Below are positions 8,099-15,598 of a DNA stretch of 48,501 bases, one piece after another. The DNA lies in NCBI GenBank assembly GCA_900316255.1, contig ONCI01000016.1:1-48501 (forward strand), given 5' to 3'. Each line of letters begins with the position of its first letter. The first letter of the stretch is position 1. The DNA comes from an uncultured Eubacteriales bacterium. Lineage in GTDB: Bacteria > Bacillota > Clostridia > Oscillospirales > Oscillospiraceae. Both the position numbers and the translations under genes were made by a program. A model generated the notes under the pieces. That model had not been told where the DNA came from. It saw nothing but the letters and a program-made list of their open reading frames with translations, and ran no database searches.

Positions 8099-9388
8099 TT
8101 ATTCTTTTGCGTTGGATTCGATCCGGACGGCAAAGCCCTGCTTCACGAGAGCGGTGAAAAAATGCCGCTCCAGGCTGGGCTCCACGGTGTTGCGCACCAG
8201 ATTCACCCAGGTCTTGCCCCGCCAGCTGGTGACCGAGCAGTTATAGGGGGCGCTGGCCTGGGAGCCCAGGACGAATTCCACCCTTGTCACATAGGGGGCC
8301 ATGGCCTCCGGCAGGCGGACCTGGCCCAGGTTCGAGAGGGAGAGAGAGGCCACCCGCTCGCCGATGCTGTCAAACACCAGGCGCATGATGACGCTCTTGA
8401 GGCTCAGCGGTACGATCTTCAAAAGGGGATTGGCCTCGTCGTTCACATTGGGAGTGAAGATGGCGCGCATGTTCTTCTCGGTGATGGTGAGCTTCATCTG
8501 ATAGTGGACGATCTTGACCAGCTCTTCAAAGCTGTAGTCCCCCAGACGGGGGTCCACGCCGATGTTGGCCACCGCCACGAAGTTGCGCAGGGTATCGCCG
8601 CCGTAGAGCTGGCGGAGATTCACCGGGATCTGGACCTTCACAGGGTGTCGGCGCCGCCGGTGAGGCTGTTCCTCGGCCTGCATGTCCAGCAGCGCCTGGA
8701 GCAGCACCGCGGTGAGATAGGCCGTCACCGTGACGCCCAGCGCCTTGGCCCGGCCGAGAAGGTCATCGCTCTCCAGGATGCCGCAGGTCACGTGCAGGAA
8801 GCGGTCCGGCTCGAGCCGGCCCTTGGGGCGGTAGACATCGCGGCTGTCCCGGGGAGCGGCCACGGGGCCGGCGGTGTCCTGAAAACGGTCTTCAAACTCC
8901 GACCGGCGGGGGGCTTCCGCAAGATCCCGGATGCCTTCCTCGGCGGGGATCTCCACCCGGTAGCGCAGCCGGATGTACTCCGCCGCCAGGTTTTTGGCGA
9001 AGACAAGGCCACCGGTGCCGTCGGTGACGGCGTGAAAGTATTCCACGGCCATCCGGTCCCGGTAGTAGAGGACCCGGATGGCGCAGCTGCGCACGTCCGC
9101 AAGCGTCATGCCCACGAGAGGCTGGGCGCTGTCCTCCCGCACCCGGGGAAGCTCCGCAAGCTCCTCCAGATAGTACCAGAAGGCGCTGCGCCGCAGGCGG
9201 ACGCAGATGGAGGGGAAACGGGGAGCCACATGGTCCAGCGCCTGCTGGAGCAGGGCCGGGTCCACCGGGTCCGGGAAGTTCAGGGAGATGCGAAAGGCGT
9301 TGCTCCAGTGCCTGCGCAGGGAAGCGGGGAAGATGAGCGCGGCGTTGTCCAGCCGCATCCAGCGCAGCTCCCGTTTGCGTTCTTCCAT
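8099..9388 (-). CDS. HxxxDG acyltransferase/condensation-domain-like protein
   Basis: 429 residues starting at 9388 behind AAAGGAGG. 'YFHAVTDGTGG' (H119-x3-D123-G) is the HxxxD(G) catalytic motif of chloramphenicol-acetyltransferase-like folds: condensation domains, alcohol acetyltransferases, Pap-type acyltransferases. A second CAT-like half follows, with 'VKVQIPVNLRQLYGGDTLRNF' and 'SLSNLGQVRLPE' resembling the N-F-G/solvent-channel regions. It is cytoplasmic, with no signal peptide. With the membrane DUF6320 partner it probably acylates a lipid, alcohol or surface metabolite; the substrate is not evident. A long hairpin-rich region precedes it. Confidence 0.75.
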   Translation of the reverse strand: MEERKRELRWMRLDNAALIFPASLRRHWSNAFRISLNFPDPVDPALLQQALDHVAPRFPSICVRLRRSAFWYYLEELAELPRVREDSAQPLVGMTLADVRSCAIRVLYYRDRMAVEYFHAVTDGTGGLVFAKNLAAEYIRLRYRVEIPAEEGIRDLAEAPRRSEFEDRFQDTAGPVAAPRDSRDVYRPKGRLEPDRFLHVTCGILESDDLLGRAKALGVTVTAYLTAVLLQALLDMQAEEQPHRRRRHPVKVQIPVNLRQLYGGDTLRNFVAVANIGVDPRLGDYSFEELVKIVHYQMKLTITEKNMRAIFTPNVNDEANPLLKIVPLSLKSVIMRLVFDSIGERVASLSLSNLGQVRLPEAMAPYVTRVEFVLGSQASAPYNCSVTSWRGKTWVNLVRNTVEPSLERHFFTALVKQGFAVRIESNAKE

Positions 9389-9479
9389 GAGCAAGCCTCC
9401 TTTCTGTCGGTTTCGAAATAAGGAATAGTGAAGGACAGAAGAAAACTCAGTTCAATGCCCCAAAGGGAATCATAATCGT

Positions 9480-9645
9480 TTTTGCCGTAGCTTTGCCACG
9501 GGAAAAACACCCTAAGCCGAGCATCGCGAGGCCTCGCGCCGACCAAACACGGCGCATCTCCCGTGCGCCGTGTGCGATAAGCGCGAGCTCCCGATTGCGA
9601 AACGTCAGTTTTGCAATCGCCAAAAGTATACCCCCAAAAGGGGGC
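9480..9645 (-). other. Hairpin-rich leader/intergenic region
   Basis: The 351-base gap between the divergent acyltransferase and DUF1653 genes holds at least four hairpins. They are CCGTAGC/GCCACGG (9485-9501), ACACGGCGCA/TGCGCCGTGT (9547-9573), CGATTGCGAAAC/GTTTTGCAATCG (9592-9619, one mismatch) and CCCCC/GGGGG (9631-9644). A palindrome CGCGAGGCCTCGCG lies near 9525. On the minus strand they would form the 5' leader of the acyltransferase mRNA. No known riboswitch was recognised; a dispersed repeat is the other possibility. Confidence 0.45.
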
Positions 9646-9653
9646 CGCGTCCA
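9625..9653 (-). promoter_or_regulatory. Possible minus-strand promoter of the acyltransferase operon
   Basis: TGGACG, 17 bases, TATACT on the minus strand; good -10, weak -35. If used, it gives a structured leader of about 230 bases. Confidence 0.35.
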
Positions 9654-9660
9654 GTCTTCC

Positions 9661-9689
9661 TTGACAGAAAGAGAGGGGCGGCGTATGCT
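9661..9689 (+). promoter_or_regulatory. Sigma-A promoter of the DUF1653-smr pair
   Basis: TTGACA (9661-9666), 17-bp spacer, TATGCT (9684-9689), about 50 bases before the start codon. Confidence 0.8.
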
Positions 9690-9739
9690 GATAGAGAAGT
9701 CCCCAGAAGCGTAGAGAGAAGAAAAAGGAGTAGAGCGCT

Positions 9740-9964
9740 ATGAGCGAAGAGATCAAATGCGGGAAATACCGGCATTTTAAGGGCAAGGAATATGAGGTGC
9801 TGGGCCTTGCCACCCATTCCGAGACGGAGGAGACCATGGTGGTCTACCGGCCGCTTTATGGGGAAGGGAAGCTCTGGGTCCGCCCGGCCGCCATGTGGAA
9901 CGAGACCGTGGAGCGGAACGGGAAGACGTACCTGCGCTTCACCTATATCGGAGACGGAGTATGA
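9740..9964 (+). CDS. DUF1653 domain protein
   Basis: 74 residues, essentially one DUF1653 domain. 'GKYRHFKGKEYEVLGLATHSETEE' followed by 'VVYRPLYGEGKLWVRP' and a final 'RF' strand is the family signature, a compact beta barrel of unknown role often found beside housekeeping or nucleotide genes. Start follows AAAAAGGAG. The stop overlaps the start of the smr gene by four bases (ATGA), so the two are translationally coupled. Confidence 0.88.
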   Translation: MSEEIKCGKYRHFKGKEYEVLGLATHSETEETMVVYRPLYGEGKLWVRPAAMWNETVERNGKTYLRFTYIGDGV

Positions 9965-10481
9965 ACGCCTTTCAGGAACTGGACGTGCATAACATGACGA
10001 AAGTACAGGCCGTGACGGCCATCGACGCCATGCTGCGCCGGGCCGACGCCGGGGTCTACCGCATCCGGGTGATCCATGGCTATCATGGCGGTACCGTGCT
10101 GCGGGACGCGGTGCGCGCCCGGTAGGTTTAGTGGATACGAACACCTACCGCCTGTGAGCGTCCCTTTTCGGTGCTTTTTGTCCCGCCTCATTTGCTGGGC
10201 GTCAGCCCAGCGGCGTTCGTTGGGCGCAAAAAACCCTCGAAAATTGCCAGCTCACAGGTGCTTCGCAGTTTCCGCGGAGCAGATTGGGGCTGAGGCAAGG
10301 CGCAGGCCGCAGGGAATACTCCTGTATTTCCAAGGGCTGGAACGAAGTGTCAGCCCCAATCTGCCCGCGAAAACCGGCAGGGGTTCGTATCCACTAAGCC
10401 TATGCCAAACACCCCAAGGTGAAGAGGGTCGAGCTTGGCCTGAACCCGGGGGAGACGGACCTGATCCTGCGGGAGCTCTGA
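9961..10481 (+). pseudogene. Smr-domain protein gene interrupted by a MITE
   Basis: The first 54 codons encode the N-terminal part of an Smr domain: 'LDVHNMTKVQA' (the LDLHG-like motif) and 'RIRVIHGYHGGTVLRDAVRAR' (the H-G-x-G region). The frame stops at TAG 10123-10125, created by the target TA plus the first base of an inserted element. After the element, from 10401, the domain resumes in frame as 'YAKHPKVKRVELGLNPGETDLIL' and ends at TGA 10479-10481. Removing 10125-10402 restores an uninterrupted frame of about 80 codons. Smr domains bind or nick nucleic acids in recombination control and ribosome rescue. The 54-residue fragment lacks the last strand of the fold and is probably non-functional. 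Confidence 0.9.
10125..10400. mobile_element. 276-bp MITE-like element inserted in the smr gene
   Basis: Terminal inverted repeats of about 26 bp start GGTTTAGTGGATACGAAC on the left and GGCTTAGTGGATACGAAC on the right (read inward), with three mismatches over the full length. The target is TA, duplicated at 10123-10124 and 10401-10402, as for IS630/Tc1-mariner elements. There is no transposase frame inside. Internal structure includes CTGGGCGTCAGCCCAG and a 14-bp inverted repeat CAGATTGGGGCTGA / TCAGCCCCAATCTG. It is a non-autonomous element needing a transposase from elsewhere. Confidence 0.88.
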
Positions 10482-10503
10482 AAGCCTGACCAGAGAAAAA
10501 GAA

Positions 10504-10732
10504 GTACGGCGGATCCGCAAACACGCGGATCCGCCGTACGCTGTCGACAAAGTGTCGACAGCTTGACAGCAAAAATGGGAACTTCCAAAAAAGTTCCCAT
10601 TTTTGCGTAGATTGGACGTGAAGGGGGGCATACCCTCCCCCCCTTCACAATCCCCCCATGCGTGTCTATGCCATGTCGCATAGGTTTGTCTGCAGTCTGC
10701 GGCGGATCCGCAAATACGCGGATCCGCCGTAC
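10504..10732 (-). repeat. Modular hairpin repeat, copy A
   Basis: 229 bp, in reverse orientation to copy B at 15384-15598. Both ends are the same hairpin, GGCGGATCCGC / GCGGATCCGCC, and the outer GTAC edges form a terminal inverted repeat. The core shares with copy B the palindrome CTGTCGACA..TGTCGACAG, a GTGAAGGGGGG..CCCCCCTTCAC hairpin and the stretch AGACAAACCTATGCG. An extra GGGAACTT..AAGTTCCC hairpin lies in the middle. It fills most of the gap between smr and the convergent DUF4097 gene. Confidence 0.85.
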
Positions 10733-10738
10733 GCTTTG

Positions 10739-10800
10739 GTCTTCCCTCAGCGGGGGAGAATGTCGCTTGCGACAGGTGAGGGAGAAAAACGCGGTATTTT
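10739..10800. repeat. Short palindromic repeat downstream of the DUF4097 gene
   Basis: CCCTCA..TGAGGG arms enclose a TGTCGC/GCGACA hairpin. It looks like a small dispersed intergenic palindrome and may terminate the DUF4097 operon on the minus strand, where a T run follows. Confidence 0.5.
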
Positions 10801-10824
10801 CCCTTGAGCGGAGATGGGCTGCGC

Positions 10825-11796
10825 TCAGCCGATCTCGATGTGGATGTCGCCGGTGCTCGTGGTGATCTTGCACTTGCCGCCGGAGACGGTCTCGGGCACG
10901 TGGATCTCGCCGGTGCTGCTGCGGACGAGGAAGATCTTTTCCGTGAGGAGCGTACCGTGGACGTCGCCGGTATCGGTGCTGATGAGAAGCTCTCCGGCGT
11001 CGCAGTCCTCCAGGCGCACATCGCCGGTGCTCCGCTCCACGGAGAGAAGGCCGGAGACCAGCACCCGCTCCAGACGGAGCTCCCCGGTATCGCCCGTGGA
11101 GGTGAAGCTTTCACAGCTTACCTCGCTCAGGATCACTTTGCCGGTGGTGACGCTTACGTTCAGGTCTCCCGCGCAGGCGACGGAGCGCAGCTCGATCCTG
11201 CCGGTGTCGGTGGAGAGGGCAAGCGCCCCCGCGGAGAGCGCTTCCAGCCGGACATCCCCCGTGCTGGTCTCGATGCTGATAGGCCCGGAGGATGAGGCGC
11301 GGCAGTCCACGTCCCCGGTATCAAGGGTAAAGCGGATGCTCTCAAAGGCAAAATCCCCGGGGAGAAAGACGTCTCCCGTGTCCTCGTCGATGGAGAGGGC
11401 GGCATAGTCCCTCTCGGGCAGATAGACCGTGATCCGGGGCTTTTCCACAGGGCCGAAGGAGAAGGAAACGGCATCGCGCCAGGTCCCCTGATCGCTCAGC
11501 TCGATGGTAAGCGTATCTCCCTCCACGGAGGCGGAGACTTTCCGCTTTTCCATCACCGCGTAGTCCACACGGCAGACGCCGTCCGACCCGGGGAGGAAGC
11601 GGATCTCCTCCGTGTCGGAGCTGATGCTGATGTTCCGAAAGCTTTCGGCGATCTCAAGACTGCCGGTCTCCAGCTTCACGGTGCCGAAAGCGTTCAGATC
11701 CCAACGGTGGAGGGCAAGCTCTCCCACGAAGAGCAGTCCCCCCAGCAGGATCAGGATGAGCCCGATGATGAGCCAGGCTTTGGACGGATTTTTCAT
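10825..11796 (-). CDS. DUF4097 beta-strand-repeat membrane-anchored protein
   Basis: 323 residues, start 11796 behind AAAGGAGAGGT. One N-terminal membrane helix (about 7-27) anchors an extracytoplasmic region. From about residue 130 to the end there are at least eight repeats of a 'S/D-TGDV/I' strand unit, for example 'DEDTGDVFL', 'TSTGDVRLE', 'STDTGDVHG' and 'TSTGDIHIE'. This is the adhesin-like beta-solenoid of DUF4097. The partners DUF1700 and PadR upstream form the standard operon. The family is thought to act in envelope stress signalling; the ligand is unknown. Confidence 0.9.
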   Translation of the reverse strand: MKNPSKAWLIIGLILILLGGLLFVGELALHRWDLNAFGTVKLETGSLEIAESFRNISISSDTEEIRFLPGSDGVCRVDYAVMEKRKVSASVEGDTLTIELSDQGTWRDAVSFSFGPVEKPRITVYLPERDYAALSIDEDTGDVFLPGDFAFESIRFTLDTGDVDCRASSSGPISIETSTGDVRLEALSAGALALSTDTGRIELRSVACAGDLNVSVTTGKVILSEVSCESFTSTGDTGELRLERVLVSGLLSVERSTGDVRLEDCDAGELLISTDTGDVHGTLLTEKIFLVRSSTGEIHVPETVSGGKCKITTSTGDIHIEIG

Positions 11797-11798
11797 GA

Positions 11799-12395
11799 TT
11801 ACCTCTCCTTTCTGAGAAACAGGGATTTGACCCAAAGAGCGATCTTCCCCGTCAGAACGACGGCGCCTTTGGAGGCAGCTTTACAGCCAAAGAACAGAAA
11901 GACGGAAAGACCCGCCAACGCGAGCCCCGCGCCGATGGCCAGAAGTCCGTTGGAGCTATCTCCCCGGAAAAGGGACAGGATCCCCGCAGCCAGAGCGCCC
12001 AGGGCGCTCACCGCCAGAGCCAGCTCCGAGGCCCAGAGGCAAAGGATCAGGGACCAGAGCACGATGTACACGGAAAGCAGGACCGCAAAGGCGGCAAGGA
12101 GCAGGGGAAACCACAGCGGAAAGCCCAGCACCAGCAGCACCATCTCCCAGACGGGCATCCTTCCCCGGGGCTTGATCCGCTCCCGGACCAGAGCGGGCAA
12201 AGGGGTCTCCGCCAGGATCTGCGCGGCGATCTCCTCCACAGGGCCGAGCTGGGCCACGGCCGCTTCCTCGCTCAGGCCTTCTTCCATCCGGTCGTCGATG
12301 CTCTCGCCGTAAAAGGCCAGGCGCTCCCGCAGGTCATCTGCGGGAAGGCCGGAGAGCGCCTTCTCCAGCCGCGAGAGATATTGCTGTTTATTCAT
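11799..12395 (-). CDS. DUF1700 (HAAS) domain membrane protein
   Basis: 198 residues. The N-terminal about 65 form the helical DUF1700/HAAS domain: 'MNKQQYLSRLEKALSGLPADDLRERLAFYGESIDDRMEEG' pattern followed by 'LGPVEEIAAQIL'. About four membrane helices follow (about 80-180), then a basic tail. Such proteins are regulated by, and probably signal to, the PadR repressor of the same operon. It overlaps padR by eight bases and stops two bases before DUF4097. Confidence 0.88.
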   Translation of the reverse strand: MNKQQYLSRLEKALSGLPADDLRERLAFYGESIDDRMEEGLSEEAAVAQLGPVEEIAAQILAETPLPALVRERIKPRGRMPVWEMVLLVLGFPLWFPLLLAAFAVLLSVYIVLWSLILCLWASELALAVSALGALAAGILSLFRGDSSNGLLAIGAGLALAGLSVFLFFGCKAASKGAVVLTGKIALWVKSLFLRKER

Positions 12396-12705
12396 ACTGT
12401 CCCTCCCTGGTCACAAAATGGTAGATCGCCAGGATCTCTTTCCAGTCTTCCTTGAAATCCTCCAGCCGTCGGAGCCCGGCGCCGGTGATATGGTAATACT
12501 TTCGAAGCCGTCCGTCGTGCTCTGCGCTGCGGACTGTGAGCTGTTCCGCCGCCTCCAGCCGCTTCAGGATGGTATAGAGCGTGGACTCGGACATCTCCAG
12601 ATAGGGCTTCATATCCTTGATGATCTGATAGCCGTAGGAATCTTCGTTTTTGATGGCGGCCAGAACGCAGAGGTCCAGCAGACCGCGCTTGAGCTGAATG
12701 TCCAT
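12388..12705 (-). CDS. PadR family transcriptional regulator
   Basis: 105 residues with the winged helix of PadR: 'LKRGLLDLCVLAAI', 'YGYQIIKDM', 'ESTLYTILKRLEA' (recognition helix), then the wing 'GRLRKYYHIT' and a C-terminal dimerisation helix. Start follows AGGGGAGGT. It is the first gene of the padR-DUF1700-DUF4097 operon. The promoter contains an inverted repeat, so autorepression relieved by an envelope signal is likely. Confidence 0.93.
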   Translation of the reverse strand: MDIQLKRGLLDLCVLAAIKNEDSYGYQIIKDMKPYLEMSESTLYTILKRLEAAEQLTVRSAEHDGRLRKYYHITGAGLRRLEDFKEDWKEILAIYHFVTREGQYE

Positions 12706-12724
12706 AGAATACCTCCCCTTGCGG

Positions 12725-12747
12725 AATACATCGTATCACGAAGTATT
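12725..12747 (-). promoter_or_regulatory. Putative PadR operator
   Basis: Interrupted palindrome AATACTTCG-5-CGATGTATT on the minus strand (8 of 9 paired), overlapping the -10 box and spacer of the padR promoter. Confidence 0.55.
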
Positions 12748-12758
12748 GGGTCTGTCAA
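12730..12758 (-). promoter_or_regulatory. Promoter of the padR operon
   Basis: TTGACA, 17 bases, TACGAT on the minus strand. Confidence 0.8.
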
Positions 12759-12828
12759 GCACGGACTGCCCGCAAAACGAAAAAACTGGGAAAGAATCAG
12801 TTTCCCGGCGGCGATCCCTCCTTTTTCC

Positions 12829-12856
12829 TTGCATTTCGACAGAAGCGTGATAAAAT
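12829..12856 (+). promoter_or_regulatory. Promoter of the serine-hydrolase operon
   Basis: TTGCAT, 16 bases, TAAAAT preceded by TG (extended -10). It closely resembles the promoter of the CooC operon at 44099-44127. Confidence 0.65.
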
Positions 12857-12940
12857 AACTCTGTTATGCATTGTGAAGATGCAGGTCCTGCGCCCTTCCT
12901 GCAAGGGAGAGGACAAGATCCAGGAGAGCGGTTGGAGAAG

Positions 12941-14764
12941 ATGATGAGACGGATCAAGAACCTGTTGTGTCTGGCGCTGGCGCTGTGCATGCTGCTGCCG
13001 GGACTGCCCGCTGCCTTTGGGGAGGAGCCTGACGAGGCCCTTCCGGAGGACAGCTTCGGCATCGAGTTTCCGGAGGACGAGCGCTTTGACGGAAAAACCT
13101 GGGAGCAGGTGGTGGAGGAGTTCCTGCAGAGCTGGGGCGCCGATCCCGACAGCGTTGGCCTGGGCTACTACAACACCGTCACCGGGGAGGAGCAGTACTG
13201 GAACGGGGACAAGTACATGGTCTCCGGCAGTATGTACAAGGTGCCGCTGAACATGGCCTATGCCGCCAAGGTGGCCAGCGGCGAGATGGACTGGGACACC
13301 ACCATCGGCGCTTTCACCTACGAGAGGTTGCTGGAGGGCTCCATCGTCCACTCCGACAATGAGTTTGCCAAGATCCTCTGGGACCACCTGGGCAACGGCC
13401 GCTACCGCACCTACCGGCGGGTCATCGCCCCCCTGATGGGCGAGGATCCGGACACGGTGGACGCCAAATACTATGAGAACAATTTCTTCACGCCCCGGCA
13501 GATGATCTTCTGCCTGCGGGAGCTCTATGAAAACCAGGAGAACTATCCCCGCATCATCGAGACCATGCAGCGGGCGGAGCCCACGGAGTACTTCAAGCGC
13601 CGGGAGAGACGCTTCAACATCGCCCACAAGTACGGCTTTCTGCAGGAGACCTATCACCTGTACATGAACGACTGCGCCGTCGCCTTTACGGACGATCCCA
13701 TCGTGTTCGTCATGTTCACGGACAATACAGTCCACGCCTATGACGTGATGGCGGACTTCTGTACCCTGATGTGCGACTATGCCCAGTATCACCACGCCCT
13801 GCGCCTGGCCCAGGAGGCCGTGGAGGCGGAGCGGCAGCGGCTGGAGGAGGAACGCCTGGAGCAGGAGCGGCTGGAGCAGGAAAGACTGGCGCAGGAACAG
13901 CAGCAGGAACAGGCCGTGCCGGAGACCTCCCAGAGCGCTTCTCCCGCCCAGACGCCTTCCGAGACCGAGAACCAGACTCCTCAGGAGGAGGACCGGAGCC
14001 CGGAAACGCCGGAGGAGCCGCAGAAGAAGGGGCTTGGCCTCACTTCCTTTGCCGCCATCGGCGCTGCGGTGCTGGCCATGGCGCTGGCGATCGCGGCCCT
14101 TTCCGCCATCGCGAAGCGGTTTCGGGTCCGCCGCGGCTTTTTCCTGGTACTGGCGGTGCTGCTGAGTCTTGGCGCCCTGGCACGGATCGCCTGGCCGGCC
14201 TTTGAGACCGCCCGGAACAAGCCCAAGGGAGACCCGCAGGAGACCGTTGTAAACTTCCTCGGCGCATTGAGCCGGGGAGATTATGCCGAGGCCTATGCCC
14301 GCATGGACTATGTGGAGACCCTGGGCCTGGACTATCAGCCCCAGCGGGAGAGCCAGAAGCAGCTTTTTGGCGCCATGCGCAGGACCTTTTCCGCGGAGCT
14401 CTACGGAGACTGCACAGTGAGCGGGGACCGGGCCTATCAGCAGGTGAGCTGCCGCTATCTGGATGTGGACAAGCTCAACACCGAGGCCAAGGGGCAGGCG
14501 CTCATCTATATCAGCCGCTACGTCAGCAGCCACCCGGTGGGGGACCTGTACAACGAAAGCGGCAACTACCGGCCGGAGCTGATGTGGGAGGCCTGGGACC
14601 ATGCCATGCTGGAACTGCTGCAGCACCCGGACGACTATCGGAGCTCAGCCGGGGTCCAGCTGGAGCTGCGCTGGCATGACGGCGCCTGGCACGTGGTGCC
14701 CAACGCCAAGCTCCTGCAGCTGCTGACCGGCGGCATTGATGTGACGGAGGAGGGAGCGGCATGA
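12941..14764 (+). CDS. Beta-lactamase-fold serine hydrolase with coiled coil, two membrane helices and an NTF2-like C-domain
   Basis: 607 residues; ATG at 12941 or 12944, both behind GGAG. Signal peptide about 1-27. The class A beta-lactamase/PBP motifs are S97-M-Y-K (SxxK), S138-D-N (SDN) and K230-Y-G (KTG position). After the domain come a Glu/Gln-rich coiled coil (about 285-325), a Pro/Glu linker, two membrane helices (about 368-391 and 398-418), and from about 431 an NTF2-like domain ('ETVVNFLGALSRGDYAEAY'). The hydrolase is extracytoplasmic, and both membrane helices hold it to the cell. Probably a peptidoglycan-related D-Ala hydrolase or a sensor rather than a resistance enzyme. It overlaps the next gene by four bases. 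Confidence 0.8.
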   Translation: MMRRIKNLLCLALALCMLLPGLPAAFGEEPDEALPEDSFGIEFPEDERFDGKTWEQVVEEFLQSWGADPDSVGLGYYNTVTGEEQYWNGDKYMVSGSMYKVPLNMAYAAKVASGEMDWDTTIGAFTYERLLEGSIVHSDNEFAKILWDHLGNGRYRTYRRVIAPLMGEDPDTVDAKYYENNFFTPRQMIFCLRELYENQENYPRIIETMQRAEPTEYFKRRERRFNIAHKYGFLQETYHLYMNDCAVAFTDDPIVFVMFTDNTVHAYDVMADFCTLMCDYAQYHHALRLAQEAVEAERQRLEEERLEQERLEQERLAQEQQQEQAVPETSQSASPAQTPSETENQTPQEEDRSPETPEEPQKKGLGLTSFAAIGAAVLAMALAIAALSAIAKRFRVRRGFFLVLAVLLSLGALARIAWPAFETARNKPKGDPQETVVNFLGALSRGDYAEAYARMDYVETLGLDYQPQRESQKQLFGAMRRTFSAELYGDCTVSGDRAYQQVSCRYLDVDKLNTEAKGQALIYISRYVSSHPVGDLYNESGNYRPELMWEAWDHAMLELLQHPDDYRSSAGVQLELRWHDGAWHVVPNAKLLQLLTGGIDVTEEGAA

Positions 14765-15330
14765 GCGGAAACCAGGATCTGGACCTGGACGCCATCCTGG
14801 CGGAATTCCACGGCCAGGAGGAACAGGCCCGCCCGGTGAAGAGACCGGAGCCCCCGAAGGCCATGAGCCGCAGAGAACTGCGGGAAGCGGCGGAGCGGCA
14901 GACGGCAGCGGAACAGCCCGTTCCTCCCGAGGAAAAGACGGTCCTCTTTGAGCCCCTGCCCGCCGAGCGCCCCGCGCCAAAGCCGCACACGGCTGCCGCG
15001 GCGCCTGCGCCGGCTCCGGCGAAGGAACGGCGGACTGCGGAAGAGCCGCGAAGAAAGGCGCCTGCAGCCCCGGCGCGGGATGCGGCGGAAAAGCCGGCAA
15101 AACAGCGTCCCGCGGCAAGGCCGCAGACAAAAAAAGAGCAGAGGCCCGGAACAGCCTTTGCCCTGATGTTCCTGGTGCTGCTGCTTCTTGCGGCGGCCCT
15201 GACGGGACTGATGCGCTGGAGCCGTCTGGCGGAGGAGGCAGCAAAGCCCCAGCCGCCCCAGGAGATCCGCATGAGCCTGGGAGAGGACCTGGAAGCCCTC
15301 CTGAACGAGGAAGCGGCGTCAAGTCGATAG
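14761..15330 (+). CDS. Single-pass membrane protein with long Ala/Pro/Lys-rich cytoplasmic part
   Basis: 189 residues, not recognised. Residues 1-125 are low-complexity, rich in Ala, Pro, Glu, Lys and Arg. A membrane helix follows at about 131-153 ('FALMFLVLLLLAAALTGLM') and a short acidic outside tail of about 35 residues. The start overlaps the hydrolase stop (ATGA), so the two are coupled and probably partners. The N-terminal 'DLDLDAILAEFH' is reminiscent of short conserved helices in Clostridia envelope proteins with Pro-rich linkers. Function unknown; a scaffold or anchor for the hydrolase is an inference. Confidence 0.75.
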   Translation: MSGNQDLDLDAILAEFHGQEEQARPVKRPEPPKAMSRRELREAAERQTAAEQPVPPEEKTVLFEPLPAERPAPKPHTAAAAPAPAPAKERRTAEEPRRKAPAAPARDAAEKPAKQRPAARPQTKKEQRPGTAFALMFLVLLLLAAALTGLMRWSRLAEEAAKPQPPQEIRMSLGEDLEALLNEEAASSR

Positions 15331-15383
15331 ATTTGAGTTTTGTGTTTTGAGAGAAACAGCAGATCTCGTCTCAAATCGCAGAA

Positions 15384-15598
15384 ATAACAAGACAGGGGAC
15401 CGCAGGTCCCCTGTCTCAGACTGTAGACAAACCTATGCGGCAGAGCTTGGACACGCATGGGGGGATTGTGAAGGGGGGAGGGTATGCCCCCCTTCACGTT
15501 CAATCTATGCCATCGGAAGTTTCCATTTTGGCGGTTCAAGCTGTCGACACTTTGTCGACAGCTTGAGACAGGGGACCGCAGGCCCCCTGTCTTGTTAT
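15384..15598 (+). repeat. Modular hairpin repeat, copy B
   Basis: 215 bp, reverse orientation to copy A (10504-10732). The ends are a different hairpin, ACAGGGGACC-GCAG-GTCCCCTGT, present at both ends. The edges ATAACAAGACAGGGG form a terminal inverted repeat. The core matches copy A: CAGACTGTAGACAAACCT, CACGCATGGGGGGATTGTG, the GGGGGG/CCCCCC hairpin and the CTGTCGACA palindrome. It lies between two convergent genes and its right end includes the stop codon of the thioesterase gene. Confidence 0.85.

Noticed and set aside
12797-14626. Minus-strand frame of 609 codons over the serine-hydrolase gene
   Set aside because: Composition (Leu/Arg/His-rich) and lack of a ribosome site mark it as an antisense shadow; the plus strand has clear SxxK and SDN motifs.
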